A stretch of DNA of 64,000 nt from Nocardiopsis sp. CNT312 (GTDB lineage: Bacteria > Actinomycetota > Actinomycetes > Streptosporangiales > Streptosporangiaceae). The position numbers were made by a program, and so were the translations under genes. The notes under the pieces are model-generated. The model did not search any database. It was given only the letters and a program-made list of their open reading frames with translations, and was not told where the DNA came from. The stretch is taken from NCBI RefSeq assembly GCF_000515115.1, contig NZ_AZXF01000019.1:158-64157 (forward strand), read 5' to 3'. Shown in pieces: positions 51,410 through 59,969 of the stretch; the first letter of the stretch is position 1; each line of letters starts with the position of its first letter.

Positions 51410-51430
51410 ATAGATTAGAAAATAATCTAT
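51410..51430. promoter_or_regulatory. Palindromic operator, second copy
   Basis: ATAGATT and AATCTAT flank 7 A/T-rich nt, the same core and spacer length as at 45401-45421. It lies in the divergent gap between the winged-helix gene (minus) and the DUF3987 gene (plus), beside the minus-strand -10-like TATACT. Confidence 0.7.
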
Positions 51431-51685
51431 GATTCCATCGGTTGGTGTCTCAGGTGCGGACCACGACGCATCGGGCCGGACCAGGGACGGACCGGATCGG
51501 TCCGCGCTGTACCAGAGCACGCCACCGGGGGCCGGCAACCGATCGGCTGCCCCGGCGAGGGCCACCGGGCCCAGGAGTCACAAGAGCCCGCGGGAGAACC
51601 TTTCTCCCTTGACGAGCAGCACAACCCCATACACGGCCGCCCACCAGGCGAACGCTGACGGAGAAACAGGGAGAAAGCGCAGGCC

Positions 51686-53263
51686 ATGACCACCACAGAC
51701 CCACGAGCCCGAGGCGGTTGCGCGCCCGTCCACCCTAACGAACACCGCGTAGCCGCGCCCACCGAAACCGGTGACCGCTACGACAGGGCCAGGGACCGCT
51801 GGAACAGCCCCGAACCCCTGCCCGCGCCGGGCCGCCCTCTGCCCGACTTCCCCCTGCACGCCCTGCCGACGTGGGTGGGCGAGCACGCCGGTGCTCTGGC
51901 CGAGCAGACCCAGACCCCACCCGACCTCGCCGGGTGCCTGAGCCTGGCCGCCCTGTCCACCGCCGCCTCAGGACGGGTACGCATCGACACCGGCATGTGG
52001 AGCGAACCATGCTGCCTGTACACGGTGGTCGCCATGGAACCCGCCTCGCGCAAGTCCGCGGTGTTCACCGCCATGACCGCGCCCCTGGCCGAGGCCGAGC
52101 ACCGTCTGGCCGAGCAGGCCGCACCCCGCATCAGAGAAGCCGAACTCACCCGCCGCGTCGCCCTGGCCCAGGCCAAGAAGGCAGCCAAGACCGCAGAGAC
52201 CGAAGGCACCCCCCAGGCCCTGGCGCAGGCGGTGCGGGCCGCTGAGCAGGCCGCCCACGCCACCGTCCCCGCCCCGCCCAGACTCATCGTCGCCGACATC
52301 ACCCCCGCCAACCTGGCCCGCCAACTCGCCGAACAGGGCGGAGGACTCTCCCTGCTCTCCCCCGAAGGAGGCTTCTTCTCCACGCTGGGCGGCCGCCACG
52401 GCGGCACCCCCAACCTGGAGACCTTCCTCAAAGCCCACGCCGGCGACCCCATCCGCGTCGACCGCCAGGGACGTGCCCCCGACCGCGTCCCAGCACCCGC
52501 CCTGACCATCGGCGTCGCCCTACAGCCCGAGGCCGTCCGGGACATCCTCGCCACCCCCGGGGGCCGCGGACGCGGCATGACCGCCCGCATCCTCTTCTCG
52601 CTGCCCCGCAGCACGGTCGGCTTCCGACAGATCGGCCGCAGCACCCCGATGCCCGCCCAGGTGCGCCACACCTACCACCAGCACCTGAACCGGCTCCTGA
52701 CCTGGGCCCGCCACCACCCCCGCCCGGTCACCCTGACCCTGGCCGAACAGGCCCGCGAGCGCATCGTCCACCTGCACGACGAGGTCATCGAACCCCAGCT
52801 GCGCCCCAACGGCCGCCTCGGACACATCGGCGACTGGGGCGGCAAACTCCTGGGCGCCACCGTGCGCATCGCCGGGCTGCTGCACACCGCCCGACACCTC
52901 GAGAACGCCGACCAGCACCCGGTCCAAGCCGCCACGCTGCACGCCGCCGAAGAGATCGGCCGCTACTACAGCGAACACGCCCTGGCCGTCTTCGACCGGA
53001 CCGACCCCGCATCGGCCCACGCCATCGCCGGAAGGGTCCTCACCCACCTGCGCACGCGCACCAGTACCGACGGCACGATCGGCCACCGCGACCTGTTCAC
53101 CGCCCTGCGCTGCTCCACCCTTCAACGCTCGGGCGACCTCGACCCCGCCGTCGCGCTGCTCACCGACCTGGGCTGGCTGCGCCCCGCACCAGGGCCCGCC
53201 ACCCCCGCCCCGGGGCGGCCCAGTCGCCGCTACCTGGTCAACCCCCGCCTGTACCGCCCCTGA
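51686..53263 (+). CDS. DUF3987/YfjI-family protein
   Basis: The 525-residue protein starts at ATG 51686 (MTTTDPRARGG). It contains WNSPEPLPAPGRPLPDFPLHALPTWV, AGCLSLAALSTAASGRVRI, a P-loop-like VAMEPASRKSAVFTAMTAP (lacking GKT), and SLLSPEGGFFSTLGGRHGG, then GVALQPEAVRDILATPGGRGRGMTARIL. This order is that of DUF3987 (YfjI) proteins found on prophages and integrative elements near replication and excision genes. The function is unknown, perhaps replication related. It lies 92 nt before the excisionase gene. Confidence 0.85.
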   Translation: MTTTDPRARGGCAPVHPNEHRVAAPTETGDRYDRARDRWNSPEPLPAPGRPLPDFPLHALPTWVGEHAGALAEQTQTPPDLAGCLSLAALSTAASGRVRIDTGMWSEPCCLYTVVAMEPASRKSAVFTAMTAPLAEAEHRLAEQAAPRIREAELTRRVALAQAKKAAKTAETEGTPQALAQAVRAAEQAAHATVPAPPRLIVADITPANLARQLAEQGGGLSLLSPEGGFFSTLGGRHGGTPNLETFLKAHAGDPIRVDRQGRAPDRVPAPALTIGVALQPEAVRDILATPGGRGRGMTARILFSLPRSTVGFRQIGRSTPMPAQVRHTYHQHLNRLLTWARHHPRPVTLTLAEQARERIVHLHDEVIEPQLRPNGRLGHIGDWGGKLLGATVRIAGLLHTARHLENADQHPVQAATLHAAEEIGRYYSEHALAVFDRTDPASAHAIAGRVLTHLRTRTSTDGTIGHRDLFTALRCSTLQRSGDLDPAVALLTDLGWLRPAPGPATPAPGRPSRRYLVNPRLYRP

Positions 53264-53355
53264 CCCGGGCCGGACCACCGCGCCGCGCGCGTGTACCGAA
53301 CCGGGCCGCGCCCACTCCACCGCGTGCCGAGCCCCGACCGAACCCCGGAGGTGAT

Positions 53356-53559
53356 GTGCGAAGCAACGCCACCCGCACCACGGCGTCCGCCGATACCTGG
53401 CTCACCGTGGACGACATCTGCGCCGACCTCGGTGTCGCCAGGTCCACATTCCACGACTGGCGGGCCAAGAGGCGTGCCCCCAAGTGCACCAAACTCCCCA
53501 ACGGTTCGCTGCGCATTCGCCGCAGCGACTACGACCACTGGCTCAAGGAACTGGAGTAG
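53356..53559 (+). CDS. Excisionase (MerR-like helix-turn-helix)
   Basis: This 67-residue protein starts at GTG 53356, with GGAGG about 5 nt upstream. It has the DNA-binding helix pair WLTVDDICADLGVARSTFHDWRAK followed by a wing (LPNGSLRIRRSDYDHWL), matching HTH_17-type Xis proteins. Placed 7 nt before the integrase ATG, it should direct excision of the element. Confidence 0.88.
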   Translation: MRSNATRTTASADTWLTVDDICADLGVARSTFHDWRAKRRAPKCTKLPNGSLRIRRSDYDHWLKELE

Positions 53560-53566
53560 CCCACTT

Positions 53567-54979
53567 ATGGAAGACAGTACCTACGATGTAAAGATCTGGG
53601 GAATCAGGAAACTCCAGGGAAAGAAGAAGACGACCCATAACATCCGCTGGGTCGTCGGGGGTAAGCTCCACAGCAGAACTTTCAGGACCAAGGCGCTCGC
53701 CGAGTCCTTCAGAACAGAGCTCACAGCAGCCCAGCGCCGCGGCGAGGCCTTTCATATCTCCACCGGAGAACCCGTCACCTGGAAACAGGAGAAGGATGTC
53801 CTGACCTGGCACGCTTTTGTGCAGACATACATGGACGAGCACTGGAGGGACGCCTCGGGTAACCACCGCAAGGACCGGGCTCGCATTCTCACCGACGCCA
53901 CCGAAGCGCTGTGGACCACGGACAAGGGAAAACCCGACCGGGATCTGATGCGTACCGCCCTGCAAAGATGGTCCTACAACACCGCACACCGCGGCGACGA
54001 GTGTACTGTGGATATAGAGAACGCGATCGCCTGGGCCGACAAACACACCGTTGTCCTGACCGCGCTTGCCGAACCGTCGGTTGTACGTGCAGTCCTCAAA
54101 AGAATCACTGAGAAGAAGGATGGCACGCCGGCCGCGGCGTCCAGCGCCGTCAAGGCCAAGCGCGTCCTGTCCCACACGCTCGACTACGCGGTCGAATGCG
54201 GGTACCTGACGGCCAATCCGCTGTCGGCGGTCAAGTGGAAGGCCCCCAAGGTCAGCCGGGAACTGGACCGCACCTCGGTGCCCAGCCCCAAGCAGGTGCG
54301 TGCCCTCATCGACTCCGTCACCCGCCACAAGCCCAGCGGCCCCCGCCTCAACGCCTTCTTCTCCACCCTCTACCTCACCGCGCTGCGCCCCGAAGAGGCA
54401 GTCAACCTCACCTGGGGAGACGTCCACCTCAAGCCGTGCTCCTGGGACCACGAGACACAGCAGTGGTGCCCGCCCGAGGCGGAGCACGACTGGGGTGAGA
54501 TCGTCGTGCGCGAGGTGGCCCCCGACGTCGGCAAGCGGTGGACCGACTCGGGTGAGTTGCGCGACCGTCGCCAGCCCAAAGGACGCGCGGTGGGAGAGCA
54601 GCGCCACGTTCCCTGCCCGCCCAAACTCACCCGTGTCCTGCGTCGGCACCGTGAGGAATTCGGGGAGGGGCCCGGAGGACTGGTCTTCTTCGGTGTCCAG
54701 GGCCGCCAACTGGCCACCTGCGTGTACCAGGACGCCTGGGCCAGAGCCCGGAGACAGGTCCTCAGCAAAGCCCAGCAGGCCACTCCCCTCGCTGAGGCCC
54801 CCTACGACCTGCGGCGCGCCTGCGTCTCCCTGTGGCTGGAACAGGGCATTGTTCCGGCGCAGGTCGCCGCATGGGCCGGACACAGCCAGGAGGTTCTGCT
54901 GAGGGTCTACGCCAAGTGCATCAGCGGCAACGAGGAGCGCGACAGGCGCCGGGCCGCTTCAGGGTTCAAAGGGTTCTGA
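53567..54979 (+). CDS. Tyrosine site-specific integrase
   Basis: The 470-residue integrase starts at ATG 53567. An N-terminal arm-binding domain (IRWVVGGKLHSRTFRTKALAE) precedes a core-binding domain and the catalytic domain: first Arg in LYLTALRPEEAVNL, the box YDLRRACVSLWL (HxxR variant with Tyr for His), then WAGHSQEVLLRVYAKCI with the Gly-His and nucleophile Tyr. A Lys in the beta-hairpin between is plausible. It faces the tRNA-Arg gene 3' end 293 nt away, the usual arrangement of actinomycete integrative elements. It should be active, with excisionase upstream. Confidence 0.95.
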   Translation: MEDSTYDVKIWGIRKLQGKKKTTHNIRWVVGGKLHSRTFRTKALAESFRTELTAAQRRGEAFHISTGEPVTWKQEKDVLTWHAFVQTYMDEHWRDASGNHRKDRARILTDATEALWTTDKGKPDRDLMRTALQRWSYNTAHRGDECTVDIENAIAWADKHTVVLTALAEPSVVRAVLKRITEKKDGTPAAASSAVKAKRVLSHTLDYAVECGYLTANPLSAVKWKAPKVSRELDRTSVPSPKQVRALIDSVTRHKPSGPRLNAFFSTLYLTALRPEEAVNLTWGDVHLKPCSWDHETQQWCPPEAEHDWGEIVVREVAPDVGKRWTDSGELRDRRQPKGRAVGEQRHVPCPPKLTRVLRRHREEFGEGPGGLVFFGVQGRQLATCVYQDAWARARRQVLSKAQQATPLAEAPYDLRRACVSLWLEQGIVPAQVAAWAGHSQEVLLRVYAKCISGNEERDRRRAASGFKGF

Positions 54980-55217
54980 GACCATGCGGTCCGCCCCCGC
55001 CCGGGATGGGTTTCCCCTGCCGGTGCGGCCACGGGGCGGTCCCGGGCAGTGCACCGAAACAGCAGGCCAAGGTACGTGATGCAGATCACGCGAGTCCATG
55101 GGTGGGAGTTCGCCCCGTGGTTCGGGGGCGCGAGAATTTTGCCGCGTATGTGTCGCGGGCAGCCGTAAGCGGTCGGATCCGGCCGTCGCCAGCCGGACCG
55201 CGGGTGTGCGGACAAAA

Positions 55218-55256
55218 GAGAACGCCCGGCCTGTTGGTGCAGGTCCGGGCGTTCTC
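55218..55256. terminator. Rho-independent terminator for tRNA-Arg
   Basis: Arms GAGAACGCCCGG and CCGGGCGTTCTC flank a 15-nt loop. On the minus strand the hairpin is followed by TTTTGTC, and it lies directly after the tRNA 3' end. Confidence 0.85.
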
Positions 55257-55274
55257 TCCACTGTCTCACGGTGG

Positions 55275-55347
55275 CGCACTCGGGAGGACTCGAACCCCCA
55301 ACCTTCTGATCCGTAGTCAGATGCTCTATCCATTGAGCTACGAGTGC
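55275..55347 (-). tRNA. tRNA-Arg (ACG), element attachment site
   Basis: The 73-nt minus-strand sequence folds with acceptor arms GCACTCG / CGAGTGC, D-stem GCTC/GAGC, anticodon stem TCTGA/TCAGA with loop CTACGGA (anticodon ACG), and T-loop TTCGAGT with a GGGGG/CCTCC stem containing one G-T pair. The encoded CCA lies at 55272-55274. The 3' end points at the integrase gene, so the element probably integrated into it, restoring the tRNA. No second copy of the 3' end was found in the window, so the other end of the element lies outside. Confidence 0.93.
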
Positions 55348-55471
55348 AGGTCTTCAGTTGTGTGTCGCCCGGTGGGCCGTGCCCCCTGGCGACGTCTTCG
55401 ACTCTACCACGGTGCCAGGAGGGGTTCGTGCCATCTTCCGGTGTGAGCCAGGACATCGGGTGCGGGTGGGC

Positions 55472-56407
55472 TCAGGAGCCGCCGTCGGAGCGGTCCGCCG
55501 CCAGCAGTTCCCCCGAGGCCAGGGCGCGCTCGACCTCCGCGCGCCCCTGCGGGGTGCGCAGCGCCTCCTCGATCACCTTGCCGTACTCCAGGATGCGGTG
55601 CCGCTGTCTGGACAGCTCCCGGTACTCCTGCTCCTGCTGCTCGTACTGCCGGGTGAGCGTGGAACGCTCCTGCCGGTCGGCCGCGCGGGCGGCCTTCTTC
55701 AGGTACTCGGCGCGTTGGCGCTGGTAGCGGTGCAGGGCCGAGGCGATCCGCCACTCCTCGGCGCGCAGCACTGCCAGCGGCTCGGCGGCGTCGAACCTCT
55801 CGCCCGCCTCCTCAAGGCGGTCGATCGTCCGCTGGACGTCGGTGAGCAGGGCGGAGTAGGAGGAGCTGAAGTCCTCCGGCACCAGGTACCGGTGGGCGTG
55901 GGCCGTGGCGAAGCGGTCACGGGCGGTCCACCCGAACGCCACCCACAGCGCGGCGGCGGAGTACACCGACAGCACGGCGGTGGCCGTCGGCCACCACAGG
56001 GAGCCGAGGACGAAGGCCGTGCACGACAGGGGGAGCGGCGTCGCGCAGAACAGGGTCCACAGGTCGCGTCTCCTGCCCTCGCGCAGCGCCTCGGGCAGCC
56101 ACGAACGGGGGGTAGTGCGCAGAGCCGCGATGCCGGCGGCACCCACCAGGGCGGCGTGGACCACGGCGCCGGGGACGTAGGCACCGAACGCGCCCGCCTC
56201 CACGGAGGGGATGCTAGCGGCGGCCCAGACGAGGTTCAGGGCTGCCAGGGCGGTCCCGCCCGCGACGAGCAGGGGACGGCGCAGGGGGCGGTGGTCGGTC
56301 AGCCTGCTCTTGGGGATCAGGACCTCGGGGTTGTCGCGCAGCCGTGTGGCGACGTTCGGGGGGAGGCCGGGGTCGAACACCGGCCGGACATCGCGGCTCG
56401 CGGGCAT
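55472..56407 (-). CDS. Membrane protein with a C-terminal coiled coil
   Basis: The 311-residue protein has four hydrophobic segments in two hairpins (PLLVAGGTALAALNLVWAAA; VPGAVVHAALVGAAGIAAL; LPLSCTAFVLGSLWWPTATA; AVLSVYSAAALWVAFGWTA). They are followed by a cytoplasmic helical half (ALLTDVQRTIDRLEEAGERF; RQRAEYLKKAARAADRQERS; YEQQEQEYRELSRQRHRILE). The N-terminus (PGLPPNVATRLRDNPEVLIP) is soluble. No enzymatic motif is visible. It may be a scaffold or a mechanosensing-like protein. It is the first gene to the right of the tRNA and belongs to the host chromosome. Start ATG 56407 with AAAGG ~8 nt upstream. Confidence 0.75.
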   Translation of the reverse strand: MPASRDVRPVFDPGLPPNVATRLRDNPEVLIPKSRLTDHRPLRRPLLVAGGTALAALNLVWAAASIPSVEAGAFGAYVPGAVVHAALVGAAGIAALRTTPRSWLPEALREGRRRDLWTLFCATPLPLSCTAFVLGSLWWPTATAVLSVYSAAALWVAFGWTARDRFATAHAHRYLVPEDFSSSYSALLTDVQRTIDRLEEAGERFDAAEPLAVLRAEEWRIASALHRYQRQRAEYLKKAARAADRQERSTLTRQYEQQEQEYRELSRQRHRILEYGKVIEEALRTPQGRAEVERALASGELLAADRSDGGS

Positions 56408-56536
56408 GGGGGAACCTTTCTGGTGCTGGGGGAGGGGCGCGTACCGGACGCGCCCGGGGCCGTGTGCGGTCCCGGGCGCGCCGTCGGTCCGCCCGGGGCC
56501 CGTCGGCCCAGCGCCAGACTACGGGTCACCTCTGTC

Positions 56537-57793
56537 TCAGGAGGAGGCCGCCTCCTCCACGGAGGCCGCCCACAGCGACACGGCGTTGTCGACCTGTTCG
56601 CCGTTGACGATGAGGGCGGGGATCATCCGCACGACGTTTCCGGCGGGGCCGCAGGTCAGCAGGAGAAGACCGTTCTTCGCGGCGATCTGCTGGGCGCGCT
56701 GCGCTGTGGCGGCGTCGGGTGAGCCGTCGGGCGCGGTGAACTCGTTGGCGACCATCAGGCCCCGGCCGCGCACGTCGCCGATCACCGAGTGGGAGCCGGC
56801 GACCTTCTCCAGGCCCTCGCGCAGTCGCTCGCCCATCCGGGCCGCGTTCTCCACGAGGTGCTCCTCCTGGATCACTTCCAGGGTGGCCAGAGCGGCGGCG
56901 CAGGAGACGGCGTTGCCCCCGTAGGTGCCGCCCTGGGAGCCCGGCCACGCCTTCTCCATGATCGCGGCCGGAGCGGCGATGGCGGAGAGCGGGAAGCCGC
57001 TTGCCAGGCCCTTGGCGGTGATGACGATGTCCGGGCGGATGCCGGAGGGCTCGTGCCCCCAGAAGGTTCCGGTACGGCCGAAACCGGTCTGCACCTCGTC
57101 CGCGACGAGGAGGAAGCCGTGCTGGTCGGCGCGCTCGCGCAGCCCCTGGAGGAAGGCGTCCGGCACGGGGACGTAGCCGCCCTCGCCCAGGACCGGCTCG
57201 ATGAACACCGCCGCGGTGTCCTGGGGGGAGGACACGGTGGCGAACTGGTAGTCCAGTTCGCGCAGGGCGTGGTCGACCGCCTCCTGCTCGGACATGCCCA
57301 GCCGGTAGGCGTAGGGGAAGGGGGAGACGACCACCCCCGGAACCAGGGGGCCGATGCCCGCCCGGATCTTCACGCCCGACGTGGTCAGGGACGCCGCGCC
57401 CATGGTCCGCCCGTGGAAGGAGCCCTGGAACACGACGGCGTTCTGCCGCCCGGTCGCCTGGCGGGCCAGGCGCAGCGCCGCCTCCACGGCCTCGCTGCCG
57501 GAGTTGACGTAGAAGAGCCGGTCCACACCCTCGGGCAGCACGTCGCCGAGGCGCTCGGTGAGCTTGAGCAGGGGGCGGTGCATCACGGTGGTGTACTGGG
57601 CGTGGACCAGGGTCGCCACCTGCTCCTGGGCGGCGGCCACGACCTTGGGGTGGCAGTGCCCGGTGCTGGTGACGCCGATACCGGCGGTGAAGTCGAGGTA
57701 GCGGCGGTCGTCCTCGTCGTAGATGTAGACCCCCTCGCCCCGGGCCGCGAGAACCGGGGTCGCCTGCTTGAGGATCGGGGAGAGTTCCGCCAT
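56537..57793 (-). CDS. gabT: 4-aminobutyrate aminotransferase-like class III transaminase
   Basis: This 418-residue PLP enzyme has FTAGIGVTSTGHCHPKVVAA, FYVNSGSEAVEAALRLAR, FQGSFHGRTMGAASLT, the aspartate in LLVADEVQTGFGRTGTFW, and the PLP lysine in IVITAKGLASGFPLSAI, as in GabT. It moves the amino group of GABA (or beta-alanine/ornithine-like substrates) to 2-oxoglutarate. The adjacent divergent semialdehyde dehydrogenase supports GABA-type use. A palindrome (57829-57844) in the 158-nt divergent gap suggests control by the GntR protein at 59970. Start ATG 57793. Confidence 0.9.
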   Translation of the reverse strand: MAELSPILKQATPVLAARGEGVYIYDEDDRRYLDFTAGIGVTSTGHCHPKVVAAAQEQVATLVHAQYTTVMHRPLLKLTERLGDVLPEGVDRLFYVNSGSEAVEAALRLARQATGRQNAVVFQGSFHGRTMGAASLTTSGVKIRAGIGPLVPGVVVSPFPYAYRLGMSEQEAVDHALRELDYQFATVSSPQDTAAVFIEPVLGEGGYVPVPDAFLQGLRERADQHGFLLVADEVQTGFGRTGTFWGHEPSGIRPDIVITAKGLASGFPLSAIAAPAAIMEKAWPGSQGGTYGGNAVSCAAALATLEVIQEEHLVENAARMGERLREGLEKVAGSHSVIGDVRGRGLMVANEFTAPDGSPDAATAQRAQQIAAKNGLLLLTCGPAGNVVRMIPALIVNGEQVDNAVSLWAASVEEAASS

Positions 57794-57828
57794 GAACGGG
57801 CCTCAATTCCGTGGTTGCGAAATCCGTA

Positions 57829-57844
57829 GGATTGTTGACAATCG
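57829..57844. promoter_or_regulatory. GntR-type operator, copy 1
   Basis: The palindrome GATTGTTGACAATC (57830-57843) lies between divergent gabT and gabD. A near-identical copy is at 63014-63029 and the variant ATTGTCGACAAT at 62897-62908, which flank the racemase and dehydrogenase genes. The 'TTGTNNACAA'-like shape fits FCD-domain GntR regulators. Confidence 0.7.
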
Positions 57845-57951
57845 ACAGTGCTATGGAAGCATCCGTACCGGGCGGTGTCCAGAGCGCGCTGGGCAATTCC
57901 GACCGTGGCTCCGGGGCCGACCGGAGCGGTTTGCGACTGGAAGTGGGGAAC

Positions 57952-59415
57952 ATGTCGGATCAGGAAGCACGGGTCGTCGCACAGGTGGACAAGAGGCTCT
58001 TCCTCGGGGGCCGGTGGCGCGACGCCGCGTCCGGCGCCACCTTCGGTGTGGAGGACCCCTCCACACGGACGATCCTCTGTGAAGTCGCCGACGCGGGCAA
58101 GGAGGACGCACTGGCCGCTCTGGAGGCGGCGCACCGTGCCCAGTCCTCGTGGGCACAGGTCGCGCCCCGGGCGCGCGGCGAGATCCTGTACCGGGGGTAC
58201 GAGCTGCTCATGGAGCGCCAGGAGGACCTGGCCCTGCTCATGACCCTGGAGATGGGCAAGCCGCTGGCCGAGGCGCGCGGCGAGATCGCCTACGCGGCGG
58301 AGTTCTTCCGCTGGTTCTCCGAGGAGGCCGTGCGGATCGAGGGCGGGTTCGCCACCTCGCCCGACGGCAAGTCGCGCTTCCTCATCATGCGCCGCCCCGT
58401 CGGCCCCTCCATGCTCATCACCCCCTGGAACTTCCCGATGGCGATGGGCACCCGCAAGATCGGGCCCGCGATCGCCGCCGGGTGCACGATGATCCTCAAG
58501 CCCGCGCACCAGACCCCTCTGTGCGCGCTGGCGCTGGCCGGGATCCTGGCCGAGGCCGGGCTGCCGGAGGGTGTCCTCAGCGTCATCCCCACCACCGACC
58601 CGGGTTCGGTCACCGAACCGCTGCTGAGCGACGGCCGCATCCGCAAGGTCTCCTTCACCGGCTCCACGGCGGTGGGGCGCAAGCTCCTCGAACAGAGCGC
58701 CGGGCAGGTGCTGCGCACCTCCATGGAACTGGGCGGCAACGCGCCGTTCCTGGTCTTCGACGACGCCGACCTGGACGCGGCCGTGGACGGCGCGATGCTC
58801 GCCAAGATGCGCAACATCGGTGAGGCGTGCACGGCGGCCAACCGCATCTACGCCCAGTCCGGGGTGGCCGAGGAGTTCTCCCGGCGGCTGAGCGAGCGCA
58901 TGGGCGCTCTGCGCCTGGGACGCGGGGTGGACGACGGCGTCGACGTGGGCCCGCTGATCGACGACAAGGCCCGCCAGAAGGTGCAGGGGCTCGTGGACGA
59001 CGCGGTCGGCAGGGGCGCGCGCGTCCTCGTCGGCGGCGGTCACGGCGAGGGAGAGGGCCACTTCTACCAGCCGACCGTCCTCGCCGACGTGCCGATGGAC
59101 AGCGAGCTGTCGTTCACGGAGATCTTTGGCCCGGTGGCGCCGGTGCTCACCTTCGAGACGGAGCAGGAGGTGGTGGCGGCGGCCAACGACACCGAGTTCG
59201 GCCTGGTCAGCTACCTGTACACGCGGGACCTGAACCGCGCGTTCCGGGTCAGCGAGGCGTTGGAGACGGGCATGGTCGGACTCAACCAGGGCGTGGTCTC
59301 CAACCCGGCGGCGCCCTTCGGCGGGGTGAAGCACTCCGGCTTGGGCCGCGAGGGTGGCCGAGTGGGCATCGACGAGTTCCTCGACACCAAGTACGTGGGC
59401 ATCGGCGGCCTCTGA
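57952..59415 (+). CDS. gabD: NAD(P)-dependent (succinate-)semialdehyde dehydrogenase
   Basis: Start ATG 57952 (MSDQEARVVAQVDK) is preferred, with GGGGAA ~7 nt upstream. The 487-residue aldehyde dehydrogenase has ITPWNFPMAMGTRKI, VSFTGSTAVGRKLL, the general base in SMELGGNAPFLVFDDADLD, and the nucleophile in NIGEACTAANRIY, then FGPVAPVLTF. This matches GabD-type enzymes that turn succinate semialdehyde into succinate. Divergent gabT makes GABA catabolism the likely role, with related omega-amino acids possible. It ends just before a perfect 34-bp palindrome. Confidence 0.92.
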   Translation: MSDQEARVVAQVDKRLFLGGRWRDAASGATFGVEDPSTRTILCEVADAGKEDALAALEAAHRAQSSWAQVAPRARGEILYRGYELLMERQEDLALLMTLEMGKPLAEARGEIAYAAEFFRWFSEEAVRIEGGFATSPDGKSRFLIMRRPVGPSMLITPWNFPMAMGTRKIGPAIAAGCTMILKPAHQTPLCALALAGILAEAGLPEGVLSVIPTTDPGSVTEPLLSDGRIRKVSFTGSTAVGRKLLEQSAGQVLRTSMELGGNAPFLVFDDADLDAAVDGAMLAKMRNIGEACTAANRIYAQSGVAEEFSRRLSERMGALRLGRGVDDGVDVGPLIDDKARQKVQGLVDDAVGRGARVLVGGGHGEGEGHFYQPTVLADVPMDSELSFTEIFGPVAPVLTFETEQEVVAAANDTEFGLVSYLYTRDLNRAFRVSEALETGMVGLNQGVVSNPAAPFGGVKHSGLGREGGRVGIDEFLDTKYVGIGGL

Positions 59416-59427
59416 GCGGATCGGTCT

Positions 59428-59461
59428 TTCCGCGGGAATGTCGTACGACATTCCCGCGGAA
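59428..59461. repeat. Perfect 34-bp palindrome
   Basis: Each 17-nt half (left half TTCCGCGGGAATGTCGT) is followed immediately by its exact complement, with no loop. It lies 12 nt after the gabD stop and 19 nt before the Phd-like gene, so it could be the gabD terminator, an operator of the antitoxin gene, or both. Confidence 0.8.
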
Positions 59462-59479
59462 GTCTGGCGTGATTGTGCT

Positions 59480-59863
59480 ATGGGCGCGAGAATTTCGCAC
59501 CCGATGGGTGTCGACGAAGCGCGAAGCAGACTCTCTGAGCTACCGGCGGCTCTGCCGAACGAACTGGGTGGAGAACCTGTGGCCACGGGCTCCTACCGGC
59601 GTCCTCAGGGGGTCCTGATCTTGGTGCGGGAGTACGAGACCTTGATGGAGGTCTACGAGCAGCATCTGCGGAGGAGCGAGACTGGAGCCGCTGTCGCTTC
59701 CGTGCGTGCCGGAGGCATCGAGCCGGCTCCGGCCGCCATCGCTGACGTGGAACGTGCGGCTGAGGGAGAGATCAGCTATGACGAGGCGAAGGAACGGATG
59801 GCCGCACGGGCACGCCAGTGGAGAACGCCCCCCACGGGATCCCCGGGAACCGGGGACGCGTGA
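59480..59863 (+). CDS. Phd/YefM-like antitoxin, apparently without toxin
   Basis: Read from ATG 59480 (MGARISHPMGVDEARSRLSEL) the protein has 127 residues; ATG 59504 is possible. The N-terminal part (VDEARSRLSELPAAL ... EPVATGSYRRPQGVLILVREYETLMEVYEQH) follows the Phd/YefM pattern of a beta-strand-rich DNA-binding domain and a toxin-binding helix. Normally 'RL..L...V..G..V.ITR.G.P.AVLVS..EY..L'. The C-terminus (ISYDEAKERMAARARQ) is also common in YefM-like proteins. No RelE/Doc toxin reading frame of convincing quality follows. The palindrome upstream fits autorepression. Confidence 0.65.
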   Translation: MGARISHPMGVDEARSRLSELPAALPNELGGEPVATGSYRRPQGVLILVREYETLMEVYEQHLRRSETGAAVASVRAGGIEPAPAAIADVERAAEGEISYDEAKERMAARARQWRTPPTGSPGTGDA

Positions 59864-59969
59864 ACGACCGTGGAAGAGGGCCTCGCGTTCGTGAACCGCG
59901 CCGTCCAGGCGATCGACCCCTGGCCGGTGGCCGCGACCGTCCGTGCCGGTGGCCTGGACCGAACCCGCC

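Noticed and set aside
55128-59495. 14-mer GGGCGCGAGAATTT shared by 55128 region and 59482 region as possible attachment repeat
   Set aside because: It is short, does not lie in the tRNA and does not bracket the integrase, so it does not fit an attachment site.
59870-59968. Possible toxin reading frame after the Phd-like gene
   Set aside because: It overlaps the convergent gntR gene after ~100 nt, and its translation becomes Arg/Cys-rich with no RelE/Doc motif.
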